Shown one piece after another: positions 7,765-16,304 of a stretch of 40,577 bases of DNA (position 1 is the first letter of the stretch; each line of letters starts with the position of its first letter). The stretch covers positions 1 through 40,577 of the forward strand of contig RFXC01000011.1 in NCBI GenBank assembly GCA_009921765.1, read 5' to 3'. The notes under the pieces are model-generated. The model was not told where the DNA came from, did no database searches, and worked only from the letters and a program-made list of their open reading frames with translations. The translations under genes were made by a program, and so were the position numbers. This DNA comes from Betaproteobacteria bacterium (GTDB lineage Bacteria; Pseudomonadota; Gammaproteobacteria; Burkholderiales; Burkholderiaceae).

Positions 7765-9348
7765 ATGCGCATTACCCGGCTCACCCGCCTCATTGGCCAC
7801 GCCGGACTGGTTGCAGCAACTGCCGGCTTCCTCGGCCTGGCATCGGCTCAGCCTCGTCACGGTGGAACGCTCAACTGGATCGTCAATCCGATTCCAACCT
7901 CGCTGGTGCCCATCAACACCTCGGCGGGCGGCAACACCGACATCGGCCCAAAGATCGTCGAAGGGCTCCTCACCTATGACATGGATCTGCGGCCAAAACC
8001 GCTGCTCGCCACCGCCTGGAGCGTGAGCGCAGATGGTCTGCAGTATCGCTTTGAACTGCGTCGCGGCGTCAAGTGGCACGACGGGAAAGACTTCACGTCC
8101 GCCGATGTGAGCTTCTCCATCAACACGCTGAAGCAGTTTCACCCGCGCGGGCGCGGCACCTTTGCAAGCGTCACCGAGGTGCGCACGCCCGACCCGCATA
8201 CCGCGATCATCGTGCTCGACAAGCCGGCGCCAGCCATGCTCACCGCGCTGGCCTCGGCAGAATCACCCATCGTGCCGCGCCATCTGTACGAAGGCACCGA
8301 CATTGCCACCAACAAACACAACCGCGAGCCGGTCGGCACGGGCCCGTTCCGCTTCAAGGAGTGGGTGCAAGGCAGCCACGTGGTGCTTGAGCGCAACCCC
8401 GACTACTGGGACAAGCCCAAGCCCTACCTTGACCGCATCGTGGTCCGCTTCCTACCCGACCCGGTGGCGCGAGCCGCAGCGCTCGAATCCGGCGAGGTGG
8501 ATCTGGGTAACGCGGTGATTCCGCTTTCCGAAGTGGCGCGCTTCGGCAAGCTGCCACGCCTGGTGGTCGACTCCTCGCAGTGGCCCTACTGGGGCAATCA
8601 TCAGCAGGTCTATTTCAACCTTGACAGCCCGGTGGTGAAAGACATCAACGTCCGCCGCGCCATCGCGCAGGCAATCGATGTCAATGCGTACAACAACGTG
8701 GTGTGGTTCGGCTATGGAAAGGTGACAGGCTCGATCATCGGCCAGGCCATGACGCGCTATCACGATTCATCGGTCCGTCACCAGCCCTTCGACCCCAAGG
8801 CCGCGGAAGCCGCGCTCGACGCCGCCGGACTCAAGCGTGGGGCGAATGGCATTCGCTTCAAGCTCCGTCTGCTCTACAACCCGTTCCTCGAGCGCCGCAC
8901 GGCGGATTTCATTCGCCAGTCGCTCGCCCGGATCGGCGTCGACGCCGAAATTGAGGCCTATGATTTCGCCACCTACACCCGCAAGGTGTACACCGAGCGC
9001 GCCTTCGACATGACCGCGGAAAGTCTTCTGAACCTGTTCGATCCCACGGTGGGCGTGCAGCGGGTGTTCTGGTCGAAGAATTTCAAGATCGGCCTGCCTT
9101 TCTCGAACGCCGCGCACTATCAGAACCCGGAAGCCGACCGTCTGCTCGAGGCCGCAGCGATTGAAACCGATGAGAAGCGCAGGCGCGACCTGTTCGTCAA
9201 CCTCCAGCGTGTCGTGGCGGCTGATATCCCGTCCATCGAGTTCGGCGCCAACCCCAACATCACGATTGCCGCTCGCAAGGTGAAGAACTACTCCACCACG
9301 GCGGAAGGCGCTCGGGGAAGCTTCGCCGACCTGTACCTCGAGCCCTGA
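7765..9348 (+). CDS. ABC transporter substrate-binding protein, SBP_bac_5 family
   Basis: This is the periplasmic receptor for the divergently encoded peptide-type ABC importer. Its length of 527 residues is normal for the DppA/OppA family (family 5). The signal peptide ends in GLASA, with likely cleavage before QPRHGG (after residue 28). Family landmarks include VEGLLTYDMDLRPKPLLATAW, YRFELRRGVKWHDGKDFTSADV, the EPVGTGPFRFKEW segment and VRRAIAQAIDVNAYN. AGGGAG at about 7753-7758 precedes ATG 7765. The M24 peptidase gene follows after 28 bases, fitting capture and breakdown of a peptide or amide substrate, although ligands of this family also include opines, heme and nickel. Confidence 0.94.
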   Translation: MRITRLTRLIGHAGLVAATAGFLGLASAQPRHGGTLNWIVNPIPTSLVPINTSAGGNTDIGPKIVEGLLTYDMDLRPKPLLATAWSVSADGLQYRFELRRGVKWHDGKDFTSADVSFSINTLKQFHPRGRGTFASVTEVRTPDPHTAIIVLDKPAPAMLTALASAESPIVPRHLYEGTDIATNKHNREPVGTGPFRFKEWVQGSHVVLERNPDYWDKPKPYLDRIVVRFLPDPVARAAALESGEVDLGNAVIPLSEVARFGKLPRLVVDSSQWPYWGNHQQVYFNLDSPVVKDINVRRAIAQAIDVNAYNNVVWFGYGKVTGSIIGQAMTRYHDSSVRHQPFDPKAAEAALDAAGLKRGANGIRFKLRLLYNPFLERRTADFIRQSLARIGVDAEIEAYDFATYTRKVYTERAFDMTAESLLNLFDPTVGVQRVFWSKNFKIGLPFSNAAHYQNPEADRLLEAAAIETDEKRRRDLFVNLQRVVAADIPSIEFGANPNITIAARKVKNYSTTAEGARGSFADLYLEP

Positions 9349-9376
9349 GCCCAGTCGGCCGCTGGCATCACGCCCC

Positions 9377-10630
9377 ATGACAGCCGACATCGACCGGAGC
9401 CGCGCATCACGTCTGATGGCCGAGCGCGGACTCGATGCCTTGCTGCTCGCCAAGCCCGAGTCGTTTCGCTGGGCGACCGCCGCCCCGCCTGGGGTGGCGG
9501 CATTTTTCCGGCGGGCGGGCGCTGCGCTCGCGCTGATTCCGGCAGACGCTGAGGCGCCGGTCGGGGCGGTTTGCACCGAACTGTTTGGGCCGGCCACGCG
9601 CGCGGCCCTGGGCGAACGCAACGTTTTCACGCATCCCGACTGGGTTGAAACCGCCGACTTCCGCCCCTGGGATGACACTTCGCTCAATGCCGCAGCGATC
9701 ACCGAACGCGCGCACCGGGCTGCCGGCCGCGCGCCCGGCTTCAGCAGGCCCGCCGCGTATGACGCATCGGCCGCGTTCGCCGCGCTCGCACGGCTTCTGA
9801 CCGGCCGGGGCCTGCAACGGGCCCGGATCGGACTTGACCTTGATTTCTGGCCTGCCGCCGACTTTGCCTGGCTCCAGCGCTCACTCCCGGGGCCGCGCTG
9901 GTCCGATGCGGGGGAAACCGTTGCGTTGATCAAGGCGGTGAAATCAGCCCGCGAAATCGATTGTTTGCAGCGCGCCGCGGCGCTGGCCGAGTCTGGCATG
10001 CATGAGGCTCTCGCCGCGGTCGCACAAGGCGTACACCGCAACGAGATTGCCGCCGCCTGGCAGGCAGGTGTTCAGCAGCATGCGGCAAGCACAGGCTGGA
10101 AACTCTCCGGTCAGTGGGAATACATCACGGTCGGCCCTCTCCCCTGGCAAGGGGGCGGGAAAATCACCGCGGGTGACGTCCTCAAGTTTGATGTGGGCTG
10201 TCTGGTGGATGGCTACAGTTCCGACAGCGGCCGGACCTTCACGCTGGGGAAGACGCGCCCGCACTCTGCACAGATCATGGCTGCCCTCGGTGATGCCTTC
10301 GAAGCGGGTCTTGAACAGATGCGACCCGGGCGGCTTTTCAGCGATGTGCATGCAGCCGCCACGCAGGCCATGCGACGCGCCGGTTTCAACACCTTCAGCC
10401 GCGGCCACTGGGGTCACAGCCTCGGACACGACACCTTTTGCGAGGTGCCACCTTTTATTGCTGCGGAAGCTCATCTCCCCATCGAGACGGGCATGGTCCT
10501 CGCGTTTGAAACCCCGTTTTATGCCGATGGCGAAGGCGGATTCATCATCGAAGACCAGTTTCTGATCACCGACCAGGGCGCAGTGCCCGCGTGGTCGCTC
10601 CCGCGCAAACTCCGCGAATTGCCGCTCTAA
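9377..10630 (+). CDS. M24-family metallopeptidase, Xaa-Pro aminopeptidase/prolidase-like
   Basis: This is a 417-residue cytoplasmic peptidase of the pita-bread fold, with a creatinase-like N-terminal domain (1 to about 170) and a catalytic C-terminal domain. All five metal ligands are present: Asp272 (FDVG), Asp283 (SSDSGR, the expected 11 residues later), His347 (GHSLG), Glu378 (FETP) and Glu392 (IIEDQ). The family cleaves Xaa-Pro bonds; relatives hydrolyse creatine or ectoine derivatives, so the exact substrate is open. It lies 28 bases behind the ABC binding-protein gene and 19 bases before a Bug gene, probably in one operon. I see no export signal, so it would act after uptake. Confidence 0.9.
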   Translation: MTADIDRSRASRLMAERGLDALLLAKPESFRWATAAPPGVAAFFRRAGAALALIPADAEAPVGAVCTELFGPATRAALGERNVFTHPDWVETADFRPWDDTSLNAAAITERAHRAAGRAPGFSRPAAYDASAAFAALARLLTGRGLQRARIGLDLDFWPAADFAWLQRSLPGPRWSDAGETVALIKAVKSAREIDCLQRAAALAESGMHEALAAVAQGVHRNEIAAAWQAGVQQHAASTGWKLSGQWEYITVGPLPWQGGGKITAGDVLKFDVGCLVDGYSSDSGRTFTLGKTRPHSAQIMAALGDAFEAGLEQMRPGRLFSDVHAAATQAMRRAGFNTFSRGHWGHSLGHDTFCEVPPFIAAEAHLPIETGMVLAFETPFYADGEGGFIIEDQFLITDQGAVPAWSLPRKLRELPL

Positions 10631-10649
10631 CCTCTACAGGAGCTCGCCC

Positions 10650-11627
10650 ATGATCACCGCCCACCTGAGTGCACGGCTTGCAATCGCGCTCGCAGCCTTG
10701 TGCACTGGTTCAGCCATGGCGCAGAGCTGGCCCGCCCGCCCGATCCGTTTGCTGGTTCCGCTCGCTGCGGGCAGTACCGCCGACATTATTTCTCGCGCCG
10801 TCGGCACCGAACTGTCACGCACCCTGGGCCAGCCGGTGGTGGTCGAGAACAAGCCTGGGGCCGGCGGCACCATCGCCATGGCCGAGGTTGCACGCTCGGC
10901 ACCTGACGGCTACACCATCAGCTTTGCATCGCAGGGCACGCTGGTTTTCAACCAGGCGCTGTATGAAAAGCCGGGCTACGACTCCATCAAGGACTTCGCA
11001 ACCATCCGCTTCGTGGGCGGTGTCTCCAATGTGATGATCGTGCCACCTGGTGCTGCTGCAACCCGCCCCGCTGACGTCATTGCCCAGGCCAAGGCCAAGC
11101 CCGGCACCCTCACCTTTTCATCGGGCGGAAGCGGCACCAGTCATCACCTGTCTGGCGTGCTGTTCGGGCGCATGACGGGAACCGAGCTGATTCACGTGCC
11201 GTACAAGGGCGCGCCCCAAGGCATTCTGGCCGTGATGTCGGCGGAGGTGAACATGGGCTTTTTCAATACGCCCACGGTCATCAGTCAGATCCGCGAGAAC
11301 AAGCTCAAGGCACTGGCGGTCACCAGCCTCAGTCGGTCACCGCTTCTGCCCGATGTCCCCACGCTCGATGAATTGGGCGTGAAGGGCTATGAAGTCAACA
11401 CCTGGTTTGGGTTTGTATCGCGCGCTGGCACGCCGGCCGAGATCGTGGAGCGTCTGCATGGCGAAATCGGCAAGGTGCTCGACGAGCCCACGCTTCGCGG
11501 CAGGCTCGCCCAGCAGGGCTTCGAGCTCGCACCCGCCATCAGCCCGGCACAGTTCGCGAAAATCGTGAGCGACGATCTCGCGAAGTGGGTGCCGCTGGTC
11601 AAGGCTTCCGGTGCGAAGGTTGATTGA
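10650..11627 (+). CDS. Bug-family (TctC-type) periplasmic solute-binding protein
   Basis: This extracytoplasmic receptor of 325 residues belongs to the tripartite tricarboxylate transporter family. The signal peptide ends TGSAMA, with cleavage before QSWPARP. Family motifs are the beta-strand start PIRLLVPLAAGSTADIISR, VVVENKPGAGGTIA, the SAPDGYT segment, HVPYKGAPQGILAVM and the late RSPLLPDVPTLDELG. ACAGGAGC stands before ATG 10650. No TctA or TctB gene is near, as is common for this family in Burkholderiales. Bug proteins typically bind carboxylates or amides. Its place behind the M24 peptidase may mean a related substrate, but that is inference. The gene ends facing the sulfatase gene. Confidence 0.93.
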   Translation: MITAHLSARLAIALAALCTGSAMAQSWPARPIRLLVPLAAGSTADIISRAVGTELSRTLGQPVVVENKPGAGGTIAMAEVARSAPDGYTISFASQGTLVFNQALYEKPGYDSIKDFATIRFVGGVSNVMIVPPGAAATRPADVIAQAKAKPGTLTFSSGGSGTSHHLSGVLFGRMTGTELIHVPYKGAPQGILAVMSAEVNMGFFNTPTVISQIRENKLKALAVTSLSRSPLLPDVPTLDELGVKGYEVNTWFGFVSRAGTPAEIVERLHGEIGKVLDEPTLRGRLAQQGFELAPAISPAQFAKIVSDDLAKWVPLVKASGAKVD

Positions 11628-11635
11628 GCGCATCC

Positions 11636-11648
11636 GGGGTCTGACCCC
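11636..11648. repeat. GGGGTC-T-GACCCC palindrome, REP-like
   Basis: A perfect 6-bp inverted repeat with a single central base lies nine bases after the Bug stop codon. From memory, palindromes of this GGGGTC/GACCCC type recur between genes in many proteobacteria, so it may be one copy of a dispersed element. Only this one copy was noticed in the window. Confidence 0.4.
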
Positions 11649-11663
11649 ACCGAACGGGTTGTG

Positions 11664-11698
11664 ACCGCCCGCTGGTGCGGGTGGCACGAGCGGGTGGT
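11664..11698. terminator. Strong hairpin between convergent genes, likely bidirectional terminator
   Basis: ACCGCCCGCT (11664-11673) pairs with AGCGGGTGGT (11689-11698) with one G-T wobble. Inside it, GTGC (11675-11678) pairs with GCAC (11684-11687) around a five-base loop. That gives 14 pairs with one internal G-G mismatch. No T-run follows on either strand, so it is not a textbook intrinsic terminator, but its place between the 3' ends of the Bug and sulfatase genes suits transcription stop or 3'-end protection. Confidence 0.55.
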
Positions 11699-11736
11699 AC
11701 AAACAAGCGGTACAAGCGGTCTTGGCGACGCCGCCC

Positions 11737-13128
11737 TCAGAGTCCGACTGATTGCTTTACCAGTGTGCCCAGGTCGCGGCGCAGGCGCTCGCGGGTGGCT
11801 GCGTGGGCCCGCGACCGGTTCAGATTCTTGAGTTCCCAGGGATCGGTCTCGAGGTCGTAGAGCTCGTCGAGTTCGCCGTCCCGACCTCGATTGACCCAGT
11901 GAATGTACTTGTAGCGCTCGGTACGGACCGCCTTGTAGCTCATGCCCACCAGCCAGGGCATGGCGTTTTCTGCCCAGTATTCCACCATGAGCGAGCGGCG
12001 CAGTCGGGCCCGTGACGAGGCAAACATGGGCAGGAGCGAGCGCCCCTGAATATGGGCGCCGGGCTTGCCGCCCGCCAATTCGATCAGCGTGGGCGCAATG
12101 TCCTGACAGATCACCAGGCCGTCCCGGCGCGACCCCGCCCGGATGGCGGGCGGATAGCGCACCGCAAACGGCGAGCGGATACCCGCCTCGTAGGCAAAAC
12201 GCCGCTCCGGACCGAGCCCATGCTCGCCGAAAAAATAACCGTTGTCGCCCAGGAACACGATGCAGGTGTTGTCAAGCTCGCCTCGCGCTTCGAGCGCGTT
12301 GAGGAGGGCGCCGACGCCTTCGTCGACTGCGGCCATCATCTGGGCACGCAGCCGGATCTCTCGCTGGGTCCCGGAATGGACGGCCTTGAGAATCTGTCTT
12401 GAGACTTTCTGCTCACGCAGTTCGAAGCACTCGGCCCAGGCGGGCTTTGACTTCACCACCTCGGCGGGCGTCAGCATGTTGGGTGTGGGGGGAAAGATGT
12501 CGCGCGCATAGAGGTTGCGGTGCCGCTCAGCCACCACGTAGCCGCCTTGCGCGGAGATTTTGAGCGTGCCGTCGGCGGCCTGCTCGGCATCGGGGTGAAC
12601 CGCCTTGTGAGCGAAGAACAGCGAAAAAGGCTTGTCATGGCGGCGATCAACAAAATCGAGCGCGAGCTCGTTCATGATGTCGGTGATGTAGCCGCGATGA
12701 TGTCGATACCGGCCGTCGTGATTGAGCACCGGATCGGTGAGGCTTCCGTGACCGTCATAGCTGACCCAGCGGTCATAGCCGGCGCGCGGGCGTCCGTCGT
12801 TACCCATATGCCATTTGCCGATGTGGGCGGTTTCATACCCCAGGCGCTGCAGTTCCAGGTGGTAGTTGGGCAGCCGATGACTCATGGCGTCACGCGCCAC
12901 GTTGTCGATGATGCCGTGACGGCTTGCGTACTGGCCACTCAAAATCGAGGCGCGGTTGGGCGAGCAGATTGGCGTGGTGTGAAAGGCGCGCGTGAACAAG
13001 GCGCCCTCGTGCGCAATCCGATCGATGTGCGGCGTCTTCATGTAGGGGTGGCCCCCCGCGCCAAACTCGTCGTACCGCAGGTCATCAATCAGGATTACCA
13101 ACAGATTCGGTTGCTGCTTGCGTTTCAC
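11737..13128 (-). CDS. Type I sulfatase (alkaline phosphatase superfamily)
   Basis: This is a 463-residue hydrolase of sulfate esters. Metal ligands Asp15 and Asp16 lie in VILIDDLRYD. The formylglycine region is CSPNRASILSG with Cys55, Pro57 and Arg59. The core CxPxR read by formylglycine-generating enzyme is kept, but Asn replaces the usual Ser/Ala at position 58. HIGKWHMG and FLGDNGYFFGEHG provide the further active-site Lys/His and Asp/Asn. The sequence starts MKRKQQPNLLVIL with no signal peptide, so the enzyme is probably cytoplasmic or takes another export path; many sulfatases are exported. No formylglycine-generating enzyme gene is in the window. Homologous choline-sulfatases and phosphonate monoester hydrolases have similar folds, so the substrate is not assigned. 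Confidence 0.9.
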   Translation of the reverse strand: MKRKQQPNLLVILIDDLRYDEFGAGGHPYMKTPHIDRIAHEGALFTRAFHTTPICSPNRASILSGQYASRHGIIDNVARDAMSHRLPNYHLELQRLGYETAHIGKWHMGNDGRPRAGYDRWVSYDGHGSLTDPVLNHDGRYRHHRGYITDIMNELALDFVDRRHDKPFSLFFAHKAVHPDAEQAADGTLKISAQGGYVVAERHRNLYARDIFPPTPNMLTPAEVVKSKPAWAECFELREQKVSRQILKAVHSGTQREIRLRAQMMAAVDEGVGALLNALEARGELDNTCIVFLGDNGYFFGEHGLGPERRFAYEAGIRSPFAVRYPPAIRAGSRRDGLVICQDIAPTLIELAGGKPGAHIQGRSLLPMFASSRARLRRSLMVEYWAENAMPWLVGMSYKAVRTERYKYIHWVNRGRDGELDELYDLETDPWELKNLNRSRAHAATRERLRRDLGTLVKQSVGL

Positions 13129-13172
13129 CGGAGCCTCCGGAAGCGATTGTGAACAGGGCGCGAATGCGCGCC

Positions 13173-13236
13173 AATTACCCTGCGCGAGAACTACCCTGCG
13201 CGAGAACTACCCTGCCCGAAAATTACCCTGCCCGAA
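13173..13236. repeat. Four tandem copies of a 16-bp repeat
   Basis: Copies lie at 13173-13188, 13189-13204, 13205-13220 and 13221-13236, with consensus AAYTACCCTGCSCGAR and no spacers. Copies 1 and 2 share GCGCGAG; copies 3 and 4 share GCCCGAA; copies 1 and 4 have AATT, and copies 2 and 3 have AACT. The block lies in the 218-base gap between divergent sulfatase and panC genes, 45 bases from the sulfatase start. It may be an iterated regulator site or a slippage-prone minisatellite. Confidence 0.85.
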
Positions 13237-13346
13237 CATACACCAGTTGCGGGTGATGACCCACCGGGATGCGTTAGTCTCCGACCTGCGCGCGGTCGAT
13301 CGTACTTTGTTTGGGCCACGCCCCTGAGCCGGATCTCGTCCTGACC

Positions 13347-14186
13347 ATGCAGACCCTTCACACCATCGCCGACCTTCGCCGGGTCCTCTCGACCCGGAAA
13401 CGCATCGCCTTTGTGCCCACCATGGGCAACCTGCACCAAGGCCATCTCGATCTGGTGGCGACAGCACGAACGCAGGCCGATACCGTGGTTGCCAGCATCT
13501 TCGTCAACCGTCTGCAGTTCGCGCCCAATGAGGACTTCGACCGCTACCCGAGAACACTCGCGCAGGATGTGGCTTCGCTCACCGCAGCCGGGTGCGATCT
13601 GGCGTTTGCGCCCGATGAGCGCGAGCTCTACCCCGAGGCGCAGCGGTTTCAGGTCACGCCGCCGCCAGAAATCGCCGACATCCTCGAGGGCGCCTTTCGG
13701 CCGGGCTTTTTTACAGGGGTCGCCACCGTCGTACACAAGCTGTTCAACATCGTGCAGCCGCAGGTGGCGATCTTTGGCAAAAAGGACTATCAGCAGCTGA
13801 TGATCATCTCGCGGATGGTGGGCCAGATGGCATTACCGATCACGATTATTGGCGTCGAGACCACTCGAGCATCCGACGGGTTGGCCCTGTCCTCGCGAAA
13901 CACTTACCTGTCCGATCGCGATCGCGCCGAAGCGCCGCAGCTTCAGACAGCACTTCGCCATATCGCAGACCGGCACGCCGCGGGCGATCTCCGAACGCCT
14001 TCGGCCCTGGCAGCGAGCGCGCAAGCGGCGCTCAACGCGCTCGCTGCACGGGGCTGGCAGCCCGACTATGTGACCGTTCGCCGACGATCCGACCTCCAGC
14101 CCCCGCAGTCAGCCGACGAACCGCTGGTGGTGCTTGGGGCAGCGAAGCTGGGCGCAACGCGTCTCCTCGACAATCTCGAGTTCTGA
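13347..14186 (+). CDS. panC: Pantothenate synthetase
   Basis: PanC joins pantoate and beta-alanine with ATP in the last step of pantothenate (vitamin B5) synthesis in the cytoplasm. The protein has 279 residues, normal for the family. The nucleotidyl-transferase signature [10 protein letters not shown] has the ATP-binding HxGH at His30-His33. The ATP-contacting GKKDYQQL segment and the LSSRN motif are also present. One difference is seen: the usual IFVNP(x)QF reads IFVNRLQF, with Arg where Pro is nearly always found. ATG 13347 begins [12 protein letters not shown], the expected N-terminus; an in-frame ATG/GTG-type extension upstream is not needed. panB and panD are not in the window. The gene is followed after 36 bases by the sugar-acid kinase gene. 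Confidence 0.95.
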   Translation: MQTLHTIADLRRVLSTRKRIAFVPTMGNLHQGHLDLVATARTQADTVVASIFVNRLQFAPNEDFDRYPRTLAQDVASLTAAGCDLAFAPDERELYPEAQRFQVTPPPEIADILEGAFRPGFFTGVATVVHKLFNIVQPQVAIFGKKDYQQLMIISRMVGQMALPITIIGVETTRASDGLALSSRNTYLSDRDRAEAPQLQTALRHIADRHAAGDLRTPSALAASAQAALNALAARGWQPDYVTVRRRSDLQPPQSADEPLVVLGAAKLGATRLLDNLEF

Positions 14187-14222
14187 GCGCCGTCGCTCCG
14201 TTCCTGCCCACCGCGATGTTCA

Positions 14223-15251
14223 GTGAGCCGCTCCATGACCCTTCGACCGCAGACTGATGCATCCACTGCCCCCGCGCGACTGATTGCGCTCGACTGGGGA
14301 ACCACCAATTTGCGAGCGCTGCTGCTCGATGAAGCGGGCGCCACAATTTCCCAGCGTCACGCGCCAACCGGCATTCTCAACGTGCAACAAGGCCAGTTCG
14401 AGGCCGCACTTCGTTCACTCTGCGCCGACTGGCTGAGCGATCCGTCATTGGTCGTGATGGCGAGCGGCATGATCGGTAGCCGCCAGGGTTGGGTCGAAGC
14501 GCCCTATCTGCAAGCGCCCACAACGCCCGGCGCCGCGGCAGCGGCGCTGACCCGGGTGCAACTGAGTCACGGGGCCGAATTGCATCTGATCCCGGGCATC
14601 GCGTGCATCAACGGAATGCATGCTGAGGCGGTCGACGACGTCATGCGCGGCGAAGAAACCCAGGTGTGGGGCGCCGATCTGCCTGACGGAGCCACCGTCA
14701 TCCTTCCCGGCACCCACTCGAAATGGGTTCGATGCGGTCCTGCCGGCGCCATCCTGGGTTGTCGAACCTGGATGACGGGCGAGCTCTTTGCCGTACTTTC
14801 GCAGCACAGCATTCTGGGCAGACTGATGACATCCGGCGCGGGGTCCGCGCAGGCATTCGAACTTGGCGCAACGCGCGGCCTGCACGCACCAGAGTTGCTC
14901 AGCACGCTCCTGTTCTCCGTGCGAACAGCTGGCCTGATGAACCGCATTGAACCCCATGCCCTGTCCGACTATTTGTCGGGCCTCCTGATCGGCGCCGAGG
15001 TGGCCGCCGGGCAGCGCGACGGCTCGCTGCGAGCCGCACCGGCCGATCAGCGCCATGCCTCACGCCAGAGCATGGCGGCTGAAACCGGCCCTGGTGTCCA
15101 CCTGGTGGGCGAGCCTGCGCTGTGTGCGCGATACGCTGCGGTTCTCAGCATGGCTGGGGAGCGATCGGTCACCCTGGACGGCGCACTCGCCGCACGCGGC
15201 GCATGGCGCATTGCAAACGCAGCCGGTCTGCTGCAGTCTGGTCGCAGGTGA
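14223..15251 (+). CDS. dgoK: 2-dehydro-3-deoxygalactonokinase
   Basis: DgoK phosphorylates 2-dehydro-3-deoxy-D-galactonate in the De Ley-Doudoroff pathway of galactonate/galactose breakdown. The N-terminal phosphate-binding segment IALDWGTTNLRALLLDEAG is characteristic, and ILPGTHSKW and the C-terminal GEPALCARYAAVL segment also fit the family. The frame begins at GTG 14223 (342 residues); ATG 14235 gives 338 residues and is equally likely, as neither has a clear ribosome-binding site. The partner aldolase gene dgoA, usually adjacent, is missing here, and a Bug gene follows instead. The SDR at 3426 is another sugar-acid-type enzyme in the window but is far away. Confidence 0.88.
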   Translation: MSRSMTLRPQTDASTAPARLIALDWGTTNLRALLLDEAGATISQRHAPTGILNVQQGQFEAALRSLCADWLSDPSLVVMASGMIGSRQGWVEAPYLQAPTTPGAAAAALTRVQLSHGAELHLIPGIACINGMHAEAVDDVMRGEETQVWGADLPDGATVILPGTHSKWVRCGPAGAILGCRTWMTGELFAVLSQHSILGRLMTSGAGSAQAFELGATRGLHAPELLSTLLFSVRTAGLMNRIEPHALSDYLSGLLIGAEVAAGQRDGSLRAAPADQRHASRQSMAAETGPGVHLVGEPALCARYAAVLSMAGERSVTLDGALAARGAWRIANAAGLLQSGRR

Positions 15252-15260
15252 CACGCGCGG

Positions 15261-15266
15261 TATAGT
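15261..15266 (+). promoter_or_regulatory. Possible -10 element (TATAGT) before the Bug gene
   Basis: TATAGT stands 26 bases before the Bug start codon in a 41-base gap. The -35 position (about 15238-15243, CTGGTC) is weak, so the call rests on the -10 alone. It suggests the Bug gene can be transcribed apart from dgoK. Confidence 0.35.
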
Positions 15267-15292
15267 GGAACCACGAAAAATCAGGATCTGTC

Positions 15293-16297
15293 ATGCAATC
15301 AGCGAACCGCTTTGGTTTTCAACCGTTCCGTGGCTTTCTCCGTCGCGTGACAGCGGGATGTCTGATCGCCGCCGCATCGCTTTCAGCGTCAGCACAGACA
15401 TTCCCCGACCGCCCTCTTCGTCTGGTTATTCCCTTCGGTGCGGGAAGCGCGGTGGATACCATTGGCCGCACCATTGCTGCCCAGGTCGCCACTCAGGTCG
15501 GACACGCCGTTGTGATCGATAACCGCACCGGTGCCAACGGCATCATCGCCGCCGAAATGGTGGCGAAATCGCCAGGTGACGGCTACACGCTCTTCATGCC
15601 CAATGACGGCATCCTGGCCGCCAATCCGGTTCTCTACGCCAAGATTCCATACGACACCCTGCGCGACTTTGCCGCGGTGACGCTCACATCGACCGTCCCG
15701 CTGGCACTGGTTGCGCATCCTGCGTTTCCCGCAGCAAGCGTCGCCGAACTTCTGGCCCAGGCACGCGCCCGACCCGGAGCAATCGACTTCACCTCCACAG
15801 GCGTCGGCTCGGCCCAGCATCTGGCCATGGAATTTCTGATCGACCTCGGCGGCGTTCGAATGAACCATGTGCCACACAAGGCCATGGGTCAGGCACTGGC
15901 TGATGTGGTCGGCGGCACGATACCGGTCATGTTCTCGGGCATGTCCAATGTGATCGGCTTCGTTCGCGAGGGCAAACTCAAAATCCTGGGCGTCAGTTCG
16001 TCCAAACGTTCGCCCGCTGCGCCGCAGTGGCCCACCGTCGCCGAAAGCGGCCTGCCGGGCTACAGCTATGTGGCCTGGAACGGAATTGTGGTGCCAGCCG
16101 CCACACCCCCCGCCATCGTTCGCCGGCTGCATGAGGAAATCTCCCGCGCCATGAACGACCCGGCAGTACGGGAGAAATTGAGCACCCTCGGCTTCGAACT
16201 GGTTGGCGACGGTCCCGAGGTGTTCGGGCAACGGATTCGCGATGAAGTTGCGCGGCTGGGTCGGCTGGTTCGCGCAGCAGGCATCCAACCCAACTGA
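15293..16297 (+). CDS. Bug-family (TctC-type) periplasmic solute-binding protein
   Basis: This is a 334-residue receptor with a signal peptide (basic FRGFLRRV, hydrophobic TAGCLIAAASLSASA, cleavage before QTFPDRP). The family start PLRLVIPFGAGSAVDTIGR, VVIDNRTGANGIIAAE, the SPGDGYT segment and NHVPHKAMGQALADV are present; His-Lys replaces the usual Tyr-Lys in the VPYKG loop. The family's AspAsn-type ligand pocket usually binds carboxylates. Only seven bases separate it from the MmgE/PrpD gene, so the two are surely co-transcribed. The ligand may therefore be a carboxylate that the MmgE/PrpD enzyme acts on. No TctA/TctB genes are nearby. Confidence 0.93.
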   Translation: MQSANRFGFQPFRGFLRRVTAGCLIAAASLSASAQTFPDRPLRLVIPFGAGSAVDTIGRTIAAQVATQVGHAVVIDNRTGANGIIAAEMVAKSPGDGYTLFMPNDGILAANPVLYAKIPYDTLRDFAAVTLTSTVPLALVAHPAFPAASVAELLAQARARPGAIDFTSTGVGSAQHLAMEFLIDLGGVRMNHVPHKAMGQALADVVGGTIPVMFSGMSNVIGFVREGKLKILGVSSSKRSPAAPQWPTVAESGLPGYSYVAWNGIVVPAATPPAIVRRLHEEISRAMNDPAVREKLSTLGFELVGDGPEVFGQRIRDEVARLGRLVRAAGIQPN

Positions 16298-16304
16298 TTC
16301 CGAC

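Noticed and set aside
8767..10041. 424-codon open frame on the minus strand
   Set aside because: It covers two real plus-strand genes in antisense and has a low-complexity Ala/Arg/Ser translation.
4160..10630. Microcin C or glutathione importer identity for the ABC system
   Set aside because: The fused ATPase resembles YejF and GsiA in layout, but the binding protein shows no feature that sets its ligand.
13173..13236. CRISPR array
   Set aside because: The repeats are only 16 bases and are directly adjacent with no spacers, and no cas gene is near.
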